DNA of 41,334 nt from an uncultured Treponema sp. GTDB taxonomy: Bacteria > Spirochaetota > Spirochaetia > Treponematales > Treponemataceae. The notes below the pieces were generated by a model. It was given only the letters and a program-made list of their open reading frames with translations, did not search any database and was not told where the DNA came from. Positions 15,474-23,415 of this stretch are shown in pieces. The first letter of the stretch is position 1; the number at the start of each line of letters is the position of its first letter. The position numbers and the translations under genes were made by a program. The DNA is taken from positions 1 to 41,334 of the forward strand of contig CAMJZA010000028.1 of the NCBI GenBank assembly GCA_946410085.1. Direction: 5' to 3'.

Positions 15474-16718
15474 ATGACCTTTCTTTTTCTGTCCTGGAGG
15501 GACATTCGCAATCCCAAGCGCGGCGGGGCCGAAGTCTATACGCATGAACTCATCAAGCGGCTGGTCCAAAAAGGTCATCGGGTTGTCCATTTTTCCCCCC
15601 GTGCGAAGGGCCTGCAGAAAAAAGAGCTGCTTGACGGCATCCTGTACTTGCGGCAGGGGAATATCCTCAGCGTCCTGCTGTATGCGGCGTGTTTTTACCT
15701 GTCCCACCGCCGCCGTTTTTCCTACGTCGTTGATCAGTGCAACACCCATCAGTTTTTTACGCCTTTTTATGTTGAGCGGGCCAAACGGATTTTCTTGATC
15801 CATCAGCTCACGCGCGAAATCTGGCATATTCAGGCGGGCTGGCCGCTGAGCTTAGTCGGGCGGCTGTGCGAGACGCCCTGGCTCCGCCTGCACCGGAAGG
15901 ATTGGACCGTGACGGTTTCCCAGTCGACGAAGGACGATTTGCTTGCCGTTGGCTTTGCGGCAGAGCGGGTGTGCATTGTGCCGAACGGGATTGCCCACGA
16001 GGCAGCTGCCTTTGAACAGCTTGCCGCCAAAAGCGAACCGCCGTATTTCGTGTATATGGGGCGCTATGCGCGGTACAAGGGCATTGACGACAGCATCCGT
16101 GCCCTTGCGCTCGTAAAGCAGGCATTTCCGCAGGCCCGGCTCGTTCTCCTGGGAAAGCCGGATGAAACATATATACAGGGAACGCTGACTGCCCTCTGTT
16201 CATCGCTCTCCCTTTCAATCGGGACGGCCGAAGAAAGCGATGTATTCGTAAAGGGCTTTGTAGACGAGGAGTCGAAGTTCGACATCATCGGCCGGGCGCG
16301 CGCCCTCCTGTTCCCGTCCCAGCGGGAAGGCTGGGGCATTATCGTGACGGAGGCGAGTGTTTCCGGTACACCGGCGATTGTCTACAACTCTCCCGGCTGC
16401 CGGGATGCGGTTGCCATGGGGCAGGCCGGCTACCTGTGCCGGTCAAACTCTCCCGCTGCGCTTGCCGCCTTTATGGAAGAAACCCTGCGGGCGGAAGATT
16501 CCTATCAGCAGATGCGGAAAAAGGCCTGGGAGTTCTCGCGGCAGTTCAGCTATGACAAGACCCTGGCGGAATTTGAGGCAGCGCTTGCAAAAATGACGGG
16601 AAAAGCGGCACCCGGCGGGGCGACATTGCCCGGCAGGGCGTCTGTGCCCGGCGAAGCAACGTCTTGCGGCCGGACGTCATCTTGTGGCGAAGCGACATCT
16701 TCCGGCGGGGCGTCCTGA
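15474..16718 (+). CDS. Family 4 glycosyltransferase with repetitive C-terminal tail
   Basis: A 414-residue GT-B fold enzyme that transfers a sugar from a nucleotide donor to a cell-surface glycan or lipid. The N-terminal domain starts MTFLFLSWRDIRNPKRGGAE, whose last GGAE is an acceptor-side motif. The C-terminal donor domain has YFVYMGRYARYKGIDD, and the EX7E motif lies in REGWGIIVTEASVSG. The final 36 residues are a degenerate hexapeptide repeat rich in Gly, Ala, Ser and Cys (16611-16718) with no counterpart in the family. The last repeat supplies the stop, and that stop overlaps the acyltransferase ATG (TGATG). The neighbour suggests synthesis of an O-acylated surface polysaccharide or glycolipid. 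Confidence 0.9.
   Translation: MTFLFLSWRDIRNPKRGGAEVYTHELIKRLVQKGHRVVHFSPRAKGLQKKELLDGILYLRQGNILSVLLYAACFYLSHRRRFSYVVDQCNTHQFFTPFYVERAKRIFLIHQLTREIWHIQAGWPLSLVGRLCETPWLRLHRKDWTVTVSQSTKDDLLAVGFAAERVCIVPNGIAHEAAAFEQLAAKSEPPYFVYMGRYARYKGIDDSIRALALVKQAFPQARLVLLGKPDETYIQGTLTALCSSLSLSIGTAEESDVFVKGFVDEESKFDIIGRARALLFPSQREGWGIIVTEASVSGTPAIVYNSPGCRDAVAMGQAGYLCRSNSPAALAAFMEETLRAEDSYQQMRKKAWEFSRQFSYDKTLAEFEAALAKMTGKAAPGGATLPGRASVPGEATSCGRTSSCGEATSSGGAS
16611..16718 (+). repeat. Six contiguous 18-bp imperfect repeats ending at the stop codon
   Basis: Exactly 108 bp, six 18-bp units, most starting CCCGGC or a near variant (TGCGGC, TGTGGC, TCCGGC). Encoded units include PGGATL, PGRASV, PGEATS, CGRTSS and CGEATS. 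The sixth unit ends in TGA and overlaps the next gene's ATG by one base. Confidence 0.9.
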
Positions 16719-17833
16719 TGCCGGTGGACATCCCGCGGAAAAACAACTTTACCCTCATCCGCTGCATCCTTGCGTCCGTTGTCCTGGTCCGGCACTGCAT
16801 GGACTCATCGCTGCAGGCCTGTTTTGTACCGGTCAAGGCTTTCTTTGAGTCGCAGGATGCTGTCTGCCTCTTTTTCGTGATAAGCGGCCTCCTCGTTACG
16901 GCGAGCTGTGAGCGCAGTCCGTCATGGCAGGCCTATGCCGGCAAACGCCTGCGGAGAATCTTTCCCCTCTACCTGACCGCCGTCATCGGGGCTGCCCTGA
17001 TCCTCTGTCTTGCGTCGAGCCTGCCTGCCGCCCGCTATTTTACGGATTCCCGCTTCTGGAAATACCTGTTCTGGAACAGCCTGACCTTGAATTTCATGCA
17101 GCGGACCCTGCCGGGAGTCTTTGAAGGAAATCCCTATAACGCATCCGTGAACGATGCGCTCTGGACGGTCAAGATAGAGCTGTTCTTTTACGCCTGCCTG
17201 CCCCTGCTCTGCCGCATAGTGCAGCGGCTGAAGGACCGGTGGAAGCAGAACGGCTTCCTGGTGTTCCTCTATGTCCTTTCCTTTGCCTACCGGCTGCTGT
17301 GCCGGAAGCTTGCTTCCGTGCTCGGTATCCCCGTGCTGAATACGCTTGCCCTGGAAGCCCCCGGCTACCTCGGCCCCTTTGTCCTGGGAATGCTCTGCTA
17401 TTATAATTTTGACCGTTTTTCCCGTTTCCGTTCCGGCCTGCTGCCCTTCTGCGCTTTTGTGCTCTGCCTCCTGCTTGTCATTCCTGCAAACTGCGGTGTG
17501 ACGGGCAGGATACCTGACGGCATTAAATATATCCTGCTGGCGTATGCCTGCCTGTATGCGGCATTTTCTGCATCCTTTCTGCATGACAGCTTTCAGGGGC
17601 CGGACTGCTCCTATGCCGTGTACCTCTTTCATTTTCCCCTGCTCCAGTGGATGATACACTGCGGCCTGTTTGCTGCGGCCCCCTGGCTGTCGCTCTACCT
17701 CTGCCTTGCTTCGACCTTTGCGCTTGCCCTTGCGGCGACACTGGCGGAGAAAGGGCTGGGCGCTTTTTTTGCAGGGCTCTTGAGAAAGGAGGCAAATATC
17801 GCTACACTTGTACGGGTTGACTATGGAAGCTGA
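16718..17833 (+). CDS. Membrane acyltransferase 3 family protein
   Basis: About 371 residues with around ten hydrophobic helices; probably an O-acyltransferase (OafA/YrhL-like) acting on a surface glycan at the cytoplasmic membrane. ATG 16718 overlaps the glycosyltransferase stop as TGATG; an in-frame ATG 54 bases upstream lies inside the 18-bp repeat array and is less likely. The family's N-terminal helix is seen as LIRCILASVVLVRHCMD, its His being the expected catalytic residue. VCLFFVISGLLV follows, as in the family's 'F-S-G-F' helix 2 pattern, and KRLRRIFPLY is the conserved basic loop. The C-terminus YAVYLFHFPLLQW is also typical. The last 11 bases overlap moxR in another frame. Confidence 0.88.
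   Translation: MPVDIPRKNNFTLIRCILASVVLVRHCMDSSLQACFVPVKAFFESQDAVCLFFVISGLLVTASCERSPSWQAYAGKRLRRIFPLYLTAVIGAALILCLASSLPAARYFTDSRFWKYLFWNSLTLNFMQRTLPGVFEGNPYNASVNDALWTVKIELFFYACLPLLCRIVQRLKDRWKQNGFLVFLYVLSFAYRLLCRKLASVLGIPVLNTLALEAPGYLGPFVLGMLCYYNFDRFSRFRSGLLPFCAFVLCLLLVIPANCGVTGRIPDGIKYILLAYACLYAAFSASFLHDSFQGPDCSYAVYLFHFPLLQWMIHCGLFAAAPWLSLYLCLASTFALALAATLAEKGLGAFFAGLLRKEANIATLVRVDYGS
17780..17808 (+). promoter_or_regulatory. Predicted promoter of the moxR-bat operon
   Basis: TTGAGA (17780-17785), 17 bp, TACACT (17803-17808), inside the end of the acyltransferase gene. Transcription would start near 17815, about eight bases before the moxR ATG, leaving no room for a ribosome site. Confidence 0.45.
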
Positions 17834-18818
17834 AATTTCACAGAACATAATAGACGAGTGCGCGAAATATATCGCCCTCTGCAGGGAAGAGGCTGCCCGG
17901 AGGATCGTGGGGCAGAAGGAAGTTATCGACGGCATCCTGACAGCCGTGATTTCCGGCGGCCATATCCTGCTGGAAGGTGTTCCCGGTCTTGCGAAGACGC
18001 TGGCGGTCAGGACCTTTGCGGAAATGTCCGGGCTTGAGTTCAAGCGGATACAGTTTACCCCCGATCTGCTGCCTGCGGATGTAACGGGTACCCTGATTTA
18101 CGAGCAGTCAAACGGTCGTTTCCTCGTGCATAAGGGACCGGTGTTCGCGAATGTCGTCCTTGCGGACGAAATAAACCGTGCTCCCGCGAAAGTGCAGTCA
18201 GCCCTGCTTGAGGCGATGGCCGAACGGCAGGTGACGATCGGTGAGAATTCCTACCGACTCGCCCAGCCCTTTTTCGTCCTTGCGACGGAAAACCCGATTG
18301 AACAGGAGGGAACCTACAGCCTGCCGGAGGCAGAACTGGACCGCTTCCTGATGAAGATTGTCGTCGGCTATCCGACTGCGGAAGAAGAGGCAAAGATAGT
18401 CCGTTCCAACGGCCATGCCCTTGACATTCCGGTCAGGAAGGTGTTTCCGGTCGAGGTAATCCATAAGTGCCGCGAGGCGATTGAAAAAATCAGCTGCGAC
18501 GATAAGATCTACAACTACATCGTTTCAATCGTGCTTGCAACGAGGCCCTCAAAGGAAAAGCAGCGTGACCGGGCACGGAACGGCATTGAGCGCTATATTT
18601 CATTCGGTGCATCTCCCCGTGCGGGCATCGCCCTGCTGCGCTGCGCAAAAGCAGCCGCGCTCTTCAACGGGCGGGGCTTCGTGCTGCCGGAGGATGTCCA
18701 GGCCGTCTGCAAGAGCGTCCTCCGCCACCGGCTGGTCCTGAATTATGAGGCTGCGTCCGACGGCATTACGCCCGATGACCTCATCGAGAAGATTGTGTCC
18801 CTGATGCCCTTACCGTAA
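17823..18818 (+). CDS. moxR: MoxR-type AAA+ ATPase
   Basis: A 331-residue cytoplasmic AAA+ chaperone-like ATPase that in this family matures or activates VWA-domain partner proteins. Walker A is LLEGVPGLAKT, Walker B is VVLADEINRAPAK, and sensor 1 is FVLATENPIEQEG. The C-terminal lid has the family motif SPRAGIALLRCAKAAAL with a basic residue acting as sensor 2. ATG 17823 is chosen; the in-frame TTG 17808 overlaps the predicted -10 box. A GGAGG lies too far upstream (about 35 bases) to serve it. It heads a compact run of Bat genes, which supports action on the DUF58, BatA and BatB products. Confidence 0.95.
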   Translation: MEAEISQNIIDECAKYIALCREEAARRIVGQKEVIDGILTAVISGGHILLEGVPGLAKTLAVRTFAEMSGLEFKRIQFTPDLLPADVTGTLIYEQSNGRFLVHKGPVFANVVLADEINRAPAKVQSALLEAMAERQVTIGENSYRLAQPFFVLATENPIEQEGTYSLPEAELDRFLMKIVVGYPTAEEEAKIVRSNGHALDIPVRKVFPVEVIHKCREAIEKISCDDKIYNYIVSIVLATRPSKEKQRDRARNGIERYISFGASPRAGIALLRCAKAAALFNGRGFVLPEDVQAVCKSVLRHRLVLNYEAASDGITPDDLIEKIVSLMPLP

Positions 18819-18859
18819 CGCGGTCAGTCATGGTCTTGGAATCGGGTCGATGAAGCCGT

Positions 18860-19771
18860 ATGGACGATCGTATGAACGATAAGAGTTCCCTGTCAAAGAA
18901 AGCCAGCCTCCTGCATCTGAATGCCCTTTCCCTCGCTGACGGGATGCGCAGCGGTGCGTTCCGGTCCCTCTACAAGGGGCAGGGGCTTGACTTCAACGGC
19001 GTCCGTGAGTACCTGCACGGCGATGATGTGCGGGCAATTGACTGGAATGTGACGGCCCGGATGGGCAAGCCCTTCGTAAAGGTCTTTGATGAGGAACGGG
19101 AACTGGACGTCTTTCTGATTCTGGATACCTCCCTTTCTATGCGCTTTGCGGGCGGAAAGGTTTCCCGGATTGAAAAGGCGCTGGAATGTGCAAGCCTCCT
19201 GACCCTTGCCTCGCTCCGCAATGCATCTCCCGTCGGGGCGGTTCTCTTTGATTCCGAGATACATTTTTCCTTTGCGCCCGAATACGGCAGGGACCATGCG
19301 ATGCTGCTGCTGTCCCGCTTTGACAGGTTTGCCGGTGCCGGCGGCCTTCCCTATCAGGCAAAGGAGCAGGGGTCCTGCATGGAAAATGCGTTGAACGGAG
19401 CCATGAAGTTGCTCAAGAAGCGGACCCTGGTCATGATTTTTTCGGATTTCAGGATGCAGGGCTATTTTAATGCCTTCGGCCGCCTCTGCCAGAAGAACGA
19501 TGTCATTGCCGTCCGGCTCTGCGATGATCTGGACCAGAAGCTTCCTTCCGCCGGCACCCTGCTTTTCAATGATATGGAAAGCAGGCACCGGACTTACCTT
19601 CCGACATCGTCCCGGGCTTTTAAGAGCGCATGGCTTGCCGACAAGCAGCAGGGCATTGCCCTGTGGAAACGCGAATGCATTTCCCGGGGCGGCATCCCCC
19701 TCGTCCTGAGCATCGAGAAGGATTCCTTTGCCCAGCTGCAGGCCTTTTTCAGTGCAAGGAAGGGGCTATGA
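18860..19771 (+). CDS. DUF58 domain (VWA-like) protein
   Basis: A 303-residue soluble protein always found with MoxR. The hallmark DUF58 motif lies around residues 35-70: GLDFNGVREYLHGDD then RAIDWNVTARMGKP. A VWA-like domain follows, with a MIDAS-type DTSLSM near residue 93, suggesting metal-dependent protein binding. No signal peptide or membrane segment is seen, so it is cytoplasmic, unlike longer DUF58 proteins with N-terminal helices. ATG 18860 or 18872 may be the start; neither has a clear ribosome site. The 3' end overlaps the next gene as ATGA, which implies coupled translation. It is a probable direct client of MoxR. Confidence 0.9.
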   Translation: MDDRMNDKSSLSKKASLLHLNALSLADGMRSGAFRSLYKGQGLDFNGVREYLHGDDVRAIDWNVTARMGKPFVKVFDEERELDVFLILDTSLSMRFAGGKVSRIEKALECASLLTLASLRNASPVGAVLFDSEIHFSFAPEYGRDHAMLLLSRFDRFAGAGGLPYQAKEQGSCMENALNGAMKLLKKRTLVMIFSDFRMQGYFNAFGRLCQKNDVIAVRLCDDLDQKLPSAGTLLFNDMESRHRTYLPTSSRAFKSAWLADKQQGIALWKRECISRGGIPLVLSIEKDSFAQLQAFFSARKGL

Positions 19772-20847
19772 GTTTCCTGTCCGGACGGTCTGTTTTCCCC
19801 GTCTCTCTCCTGCTTGCGCTTGCTGTCCTTGGGGGGGCGGTCGCCGTGCTGCCGCTTTCTGCGCAGGAGTCACAGCAGCGGGGGACGTTTACGCAGATCC
19901 TGATTCCCAAGGAAGTCTACGTGGGCGATACTGCCCAGCTCAGCTGCAGTTTTCAGAGTTCCGTCGATCTGTATGCCCTGGCGCAGGAGGGCGGGGGAGC
20001 GTCCCGGATAGAAGGCGGTATCCTGTACTTTGACCTGTCCGACGGTGTCTTTGCTGCGATGGAACCGTCCTGCAGCGTGACCCAGCTCAGCCTGCGGCAG
20101 GTCGGCATGACCTATACGCTTGTCCTGAACTTTATTCCCTGGCGGCCGGGAGCGCTTACCTTCCTGCCGCTCGATCTGGGAAAGCTCTGCAGGGCAGAGG
20201 CAGGGCGGATCATTACGTTTGAACCGGTGGAAATACTGTCGCTTTCGGATAAACTGGGCGTCAGCACCCTCCGCCCGCCTGCTTCGCCGCTCCTCCTGCC
20301 GGGAACAAAGTATATTGTCTGGTCCATCATTATCCTCAGTGCTTTCGTCCTTGTCATGCTTGCCCTGCTGCTGGTGAACTTTGCGGCTGTCCTCAAGCAT
20401 GCCGTGCTTGTCAAGGAACGCTTCGGTTACCGGAAGAATGCCTTCCTGACGAAGCAGAAGCTCAAGCGGCTGATAAAGAATGAGCGGTCAGATGCGGAGT
20501 TTGCCCGCGAGTGGCAGCAGATAATGCGCAGCTATCTGGATTATCGCTTCAGCACCCGCTTTTTTTCCGTGACTTCCAGGGATATTGCCCGGGCCGTTGC
20601 GTCGGCGACCGGGGACATGCTTGACATTGAGCAGGAGAATGCCGTGCTTTCAATTCAGTCGGTGTTCATCCGCACTGACTATATCCGCTATGCAAAAAAT
20701 TCTCCGGACAGCCGCAAGCTTCCCGCCCGGGATCATGAGGCGGCCTTTGCTTCCGGCGAAAAGGAGCTGATTGTCGACCGGACCCTGGGAGACATCGGTG
20801 AACTGGAGACGGAACGGGAGGAGTTCAAGACGTATGGTCGAGTTTGA
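19768..20847 (+). CDS. Bat-operon membrane protein with cytoplasmic C-terminal domain
   Basis: About 359 residues. AAGGAAGGGG precedes ATG 19768, which overlaps the DUF58 stop. A signal peptide (hydrophobic SLLLALAVLGGAVAVLPLSA, cleavage near SAQ) is followed by a beta-rich periplasmic region of about 150 residues (FTQILIPKEVYVGDTAQL onward, BatD-like in flavour). A single membrane helix lies around 190-216 (IIILSAFVLVMLALLLV). The remaining 145 residues are basic and helical (LKRLIKNER, SYLDYRFSTRFFSVTSRDIA). Position and layout recall the DUF4381-type proteins that sit between DUF58 and BatA genes, but I cannot confirm that family. It probably anchors the MoxR/DUF58 machinery to the membrane. 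Confidence 0.75.
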   Translation: MSFLSGRSVFPVSLLLALAVLGGAVAVLPLSAQESQQRGTFTQILIPKEVYVGDTAQLSCSFQSSVDLYALAQEGGGASRIEGGILYFDLSDGVFAAMEPSCSVTQLSLRQVGMTYTLVLNFIPWRPGALTFLPLDLGKLCRAEAGRIITFEPVEILSLSDKLGVSTLRPPASPLLLPGTKYIVWSIIILSAFVLVMLALLLVNFAAVLKHAVLVKERFGYRKNAFLTKQKLKRLIKNERSDAEFAREWQQIMRSYLDYRFSTRFFSVTSRDIARAVASATGDMLDIEQENAVLSIQSVFIRTDYIRYAKNSPDSRKLPARDHEAAFASGEKELIVDRTLGDIGELETEREEFKTYGRV

Positions 20848-21835
20848 GAATCCGGCAGCTTTTTTCTTCCTGTTCCTGCTGCCCCTGCTTTCTTTCCTCC
20901 GCTATGTGCGCGTGTTCAAGCCCCTTTCCTTTCTTGCCGTTCTGGGCGACTGGCAGGGGGACTATTTTGAATGGAAGGGCCTGTCGTTCACGCTTCTGTT
21001 CCGCCTGTACCGGCTGCTGGAAGTGCTTGCGTTTGTCGCCATCATTACGGCGTATGCAAACCCCATCAGGCGCCATCAGGAGAAGGTGTACATTTCCCGC
21101 GGTGCGGATGTCCTCTTTGTCGTTGACTCAAGCCCGTCAATGGCGGCAAAGGACATCGCCGGGCTTTCCCGCCTTGAAGCTGCCAAACGGGCAATCATGA
21201 CCCTTGCCAATGAAAACGGCGGCTGTTCCTTGGGCCTGGTTTCCATGGCCCGGGAGGCAGTCCTGCTTGTTCCGCCGACGATGGACCGGAGTTTTTTCAT
21301 GCAGCGGCTGGACAGCCTGATTGTCGGTGAACTGGGGGACGGAACTGCAATCGGAACGGGCCTTTCGACGGCCATCTATCACCTGGAAGATTCGACGGCA
21401 TCCAAAAAGGCAATCGTCCTCATCACGGACGGCGAGAATAATGCCGGCAGCATAAACCCCTTTACGGCCTCCCGCCTTGCAGAGGAAAAGGGCATTGCCC
21501 TCTACGTACTGGGACTGGGAACCAGCGGGGCTGTTGCGCTTGAGTATACGGACCCGAAAACCGGAAAGTTCTATTCCGGCTATTTCCAGTCGGGCTATGA
21601 CAGCCAGAGCCTTTCCAAGCTTGCGGCGGCGGGCGGCGGCAGTTTCTTCAACGTCGAAAACATGGACTCGCTGAAGCTGGCCTTCAGTTCCATAAACAAG
21701 GCGGCTGCCCTTGTGCAGAGCTACCGGATCAGGAGTTACGATACCGAATACTACGAAGTCTGCCTCTTTGCGGCGGGCGTGCTGCTGCTCGTAACCTGGT
21801 TCATAAAGCGCCTGCTCTTACAGGAGGCCCTGTGA
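20834..21835 (+). CDS. batA: BatA-type membrane VWA protein
   Basis: A 333-residue protein starting MVEFENPAAFFFLF at ATG 20834, which overlaps the preceding gene by 14 bases. Two N-terminal membrane segments (about 8-25 and 58-78) are followed by a von Willebrand A domain with a complete MIDAS: DSSPSM near residue 98, a Thr in GDGTAIGTG, and ITDGEN. A last membrane helix (LFAAGVLLLVTWFI) lies near the C-terminus. This is the BatA layout, named from the aerotolerance operon of Bacteroides and known in Leptospira. The VWA domain likely binds partner proteins through a divalent metal. The stop overlaps the next gene as TGATG. Confidence 0.92.
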   Translation: MVEFENPAAFFFLFLLPLLSFLRYVRVFKPLSFLAVLGDWQGDYFEWKGLSFTLLFRLYRLLEVLAFVAIITAYANPIRRHQEKVYISRGADVLFVVDSSPSMAAKDIAGLSRLEAAKRAIMTLANENGGCSLGLVSMAREAVLLVPPTMDRSFFMQRLDSLIVGELGDGTAIGTGLSTAIYHLEDSTASKKAIVLITDGENNAGSINPFTASRLAEEKGIALYVLGLGTSGAVALEYTDPKTGKFYSGYFQSGYDSQSLSKLAAAGGGSFFNVENMDSLKLAFSSINKAAALVQSYRIRSYDTEYYEVCLFAAGVLLLVTWFIKRLLLQEAL

Positions 21836-23415
21836 TGCTGGAACAGCTTGCCTCGCTTTCAATCCGGCGGCCCCTCGCCCTTATTGCGCTCGTACCGGTC
21901 GTTTTCTTTACCTGCTTCTCGTTTTTCCGTTTCCGCTCGCTGTCCTCGGTCTTTGAGCTGACAGACAGACATTCGGGCGTGAAATTTTTCTGCAAGAAAA
22001 GTTTCCGGGCGCTGGCACTCTCCTGTTTCATCTGTGCCTATGCCGGCATTTCCTGGGGGAGCCGCACGGTTCCCGTCCAGAAGCGGGGCTGTGCCGTTTC
22101 CTTTGTCTTTGACATCTCCTACAGCATGATGGCAAAGGACGAAGGGGGGCGGACCCGGCTTGAGGCTGCCTCCGAATATGCAGAGGCCCTGCTTGACCGG
22201 ATGGAAGGACTTTCCGTTTCCGTTGTCCTTGCAAAGGGGGACGGGGTGCTTGCCGTCCCCTTGACGGATGATTTCAGTGCGGCCCGCTCGCTCATCCATA
22301 CCCTGCATCCGTCGCTGATGACGGCGAAAGGTTCAAGTCCCGGGAAGGGGCTTGAGGTCGCCGTATCCTCCTTTCCGAGCCAGAGTTCCGAAGCCCCCTA
22401 TATCTGGCTCTTTACGGACGGCGAGGAAACGGATGCCGCCCTTGCTTCCGCCCTTGCAAAGGCTGTCAGTTCCGGCATCAGTGTTTCCATCATCGGCTTC
22501 GGCTCTGACGACGGAACGGATGTCCTTGCCGGCGGTGCGGGAGAAGCGGTGCACTCCAGCCTGCGCTCAGAGAGCCTGAGCGGGCTTTCTGCGTCCCTGC
22601 CCCTGAAAGGCTACGTCAGCTACGTGCGGGCGGCCGAGACGTCTTCTGCTGCCGGCCTGCTGAAGGCCCTGAAGCTGTCGGGAAACGCTTCCGAGGAACG
22701 CCTCTCGTATGAGGTGCAGGGGGTGGAACGCTATAATTTCTTCCTCTGGCTGGGTATTATCCTGCTCGTATGTTCCTATGTGTTCGGAGAGCTGAGCCTT
22801 TCGGCACAGAAAAAGAGCCTGGCTGCGCTCCTGGGATTTTCTGCGGTCTGCCTTTCCCTGACCGGCTGTTCCGGCAGCTTTCCTGACCGCATGCAGCTGT
22901 TGAGCGGCAGCCTTGAGTGGAACCGGAAGGAATACCCGGATGCAACGGCCGATTTCCTCAGTGTGCTTGACAGCGCCCGGGACCGGGGAGACGGGGTGAC
23001 GGAGCAGTATGCCCTGTTTGACCTTGCGACGACCTACCTTGTCCAGGGCGAGAACGAGGCTGCCCGTGAGCGCTTTGAGGAGCTTTCGGGCGAGCTGAGC
23101 GATGATGTGCGCTTTGCCCTCCTGTACAACCTGGGAATCCTTGCGCACCGGAACGGAAACTATGTGCTGGCGGCGGACTTTTTTAAGCAGGCCCTCCTCA
23201 TAGACGGCAGCAGCGTTGACGCCAAGGTGAACCTGGAGCTTTCGCTGGTTGACGAAGGCGGCCATTCGGGAGAAGGGGCGGTACAGCCGGTGATGGAATC
23301 CCGGCATGAAGGGGCGCTTGAAAATGCAGTCTATTCGATAATTCGCGATCAGGAGGAAGGGCAGTGGAAAAACATGCGGAAAGAAGAAACGGTCAGCGAT
23401 GCACAGGACTATTGA
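21835..23415 (+). CDS. batB: BatB-BatC fusion: VWA domain plus TPR region
   Basis: A 526-residue fusion. AGGAGG at 21821-21826 favours ATG 21835 over GTG 21832. Two N-terminal membrane segments lead to a VWA domain (DISYSM near residue 97, TDGEET near 195), then a membrane helix (LWLGIILLVCSYVF). Next comes the stretch KKSLAALLGFSAVCLSLTGC, which looks exactly like a lipoprotein signal peptide with lipobox, followed by TPR-like repeats (EQYALFDLATTYLVQGENE, RFALLYNLGILAHRNGNYV). This suggests that BatB and a BatC lipoprotein, separate genes in some bacteria, were joined, leaving the old signal as an internal helix. A frameshift or an internal start is not evident. The TPR part should recruit partners in the periplasm. 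Confidence 0.9.
   Translation: MLEQLASLSIRRPLALIALVPVVFFTCFSFFRFRSLSSVFELTDRHSGVKFFCKKSFRALALSCFICAYAGISWGSRTVPVQKRGCAVSFVFDISYSMMAKDEGGRTRLEAASEYAEALLDRMEGLSVSVVLAKGDGVLAVPLTDDFSAARSLIHTLHPSLMTAKGSSPGKGLEVAVSSFPSQSSEAPYIWLFTDGEETDAALASALAKAVSSGISVSIIGFGSDDGTDVLAGGAGEAVHSSLRSESLSGLSASLPLKGYVSYVRAAETSSAAGLLKALKLSGNASEERLSYEVQGVERYNFFLWLGIILLVCSYVFGELSLSAQKKSLAALLGFSAVCLSLTGCSGSFPDRMQLLSGSLEWNRKEYPDATADFLSVLDSARDRGDGVTEQYALFDLATTYLVQGENEAARERFEELSGELSDDVRFALLYNLGILAHRNGNYVLAADFFKQALLIDGSSVDAKVNLELSLVDEGGHSGEGAVQPVMESRHEGALENAVYSIIRDQEEGQWKNMRKEETVSDAQDY

Noticed and set aside
15866..16100. Possible frameshift in the glycosyltransferase, because several frames are open here
   Set aside because: The main frame is continuous from the N-terminal GGAE to the EX7E motif, so no break is needed.
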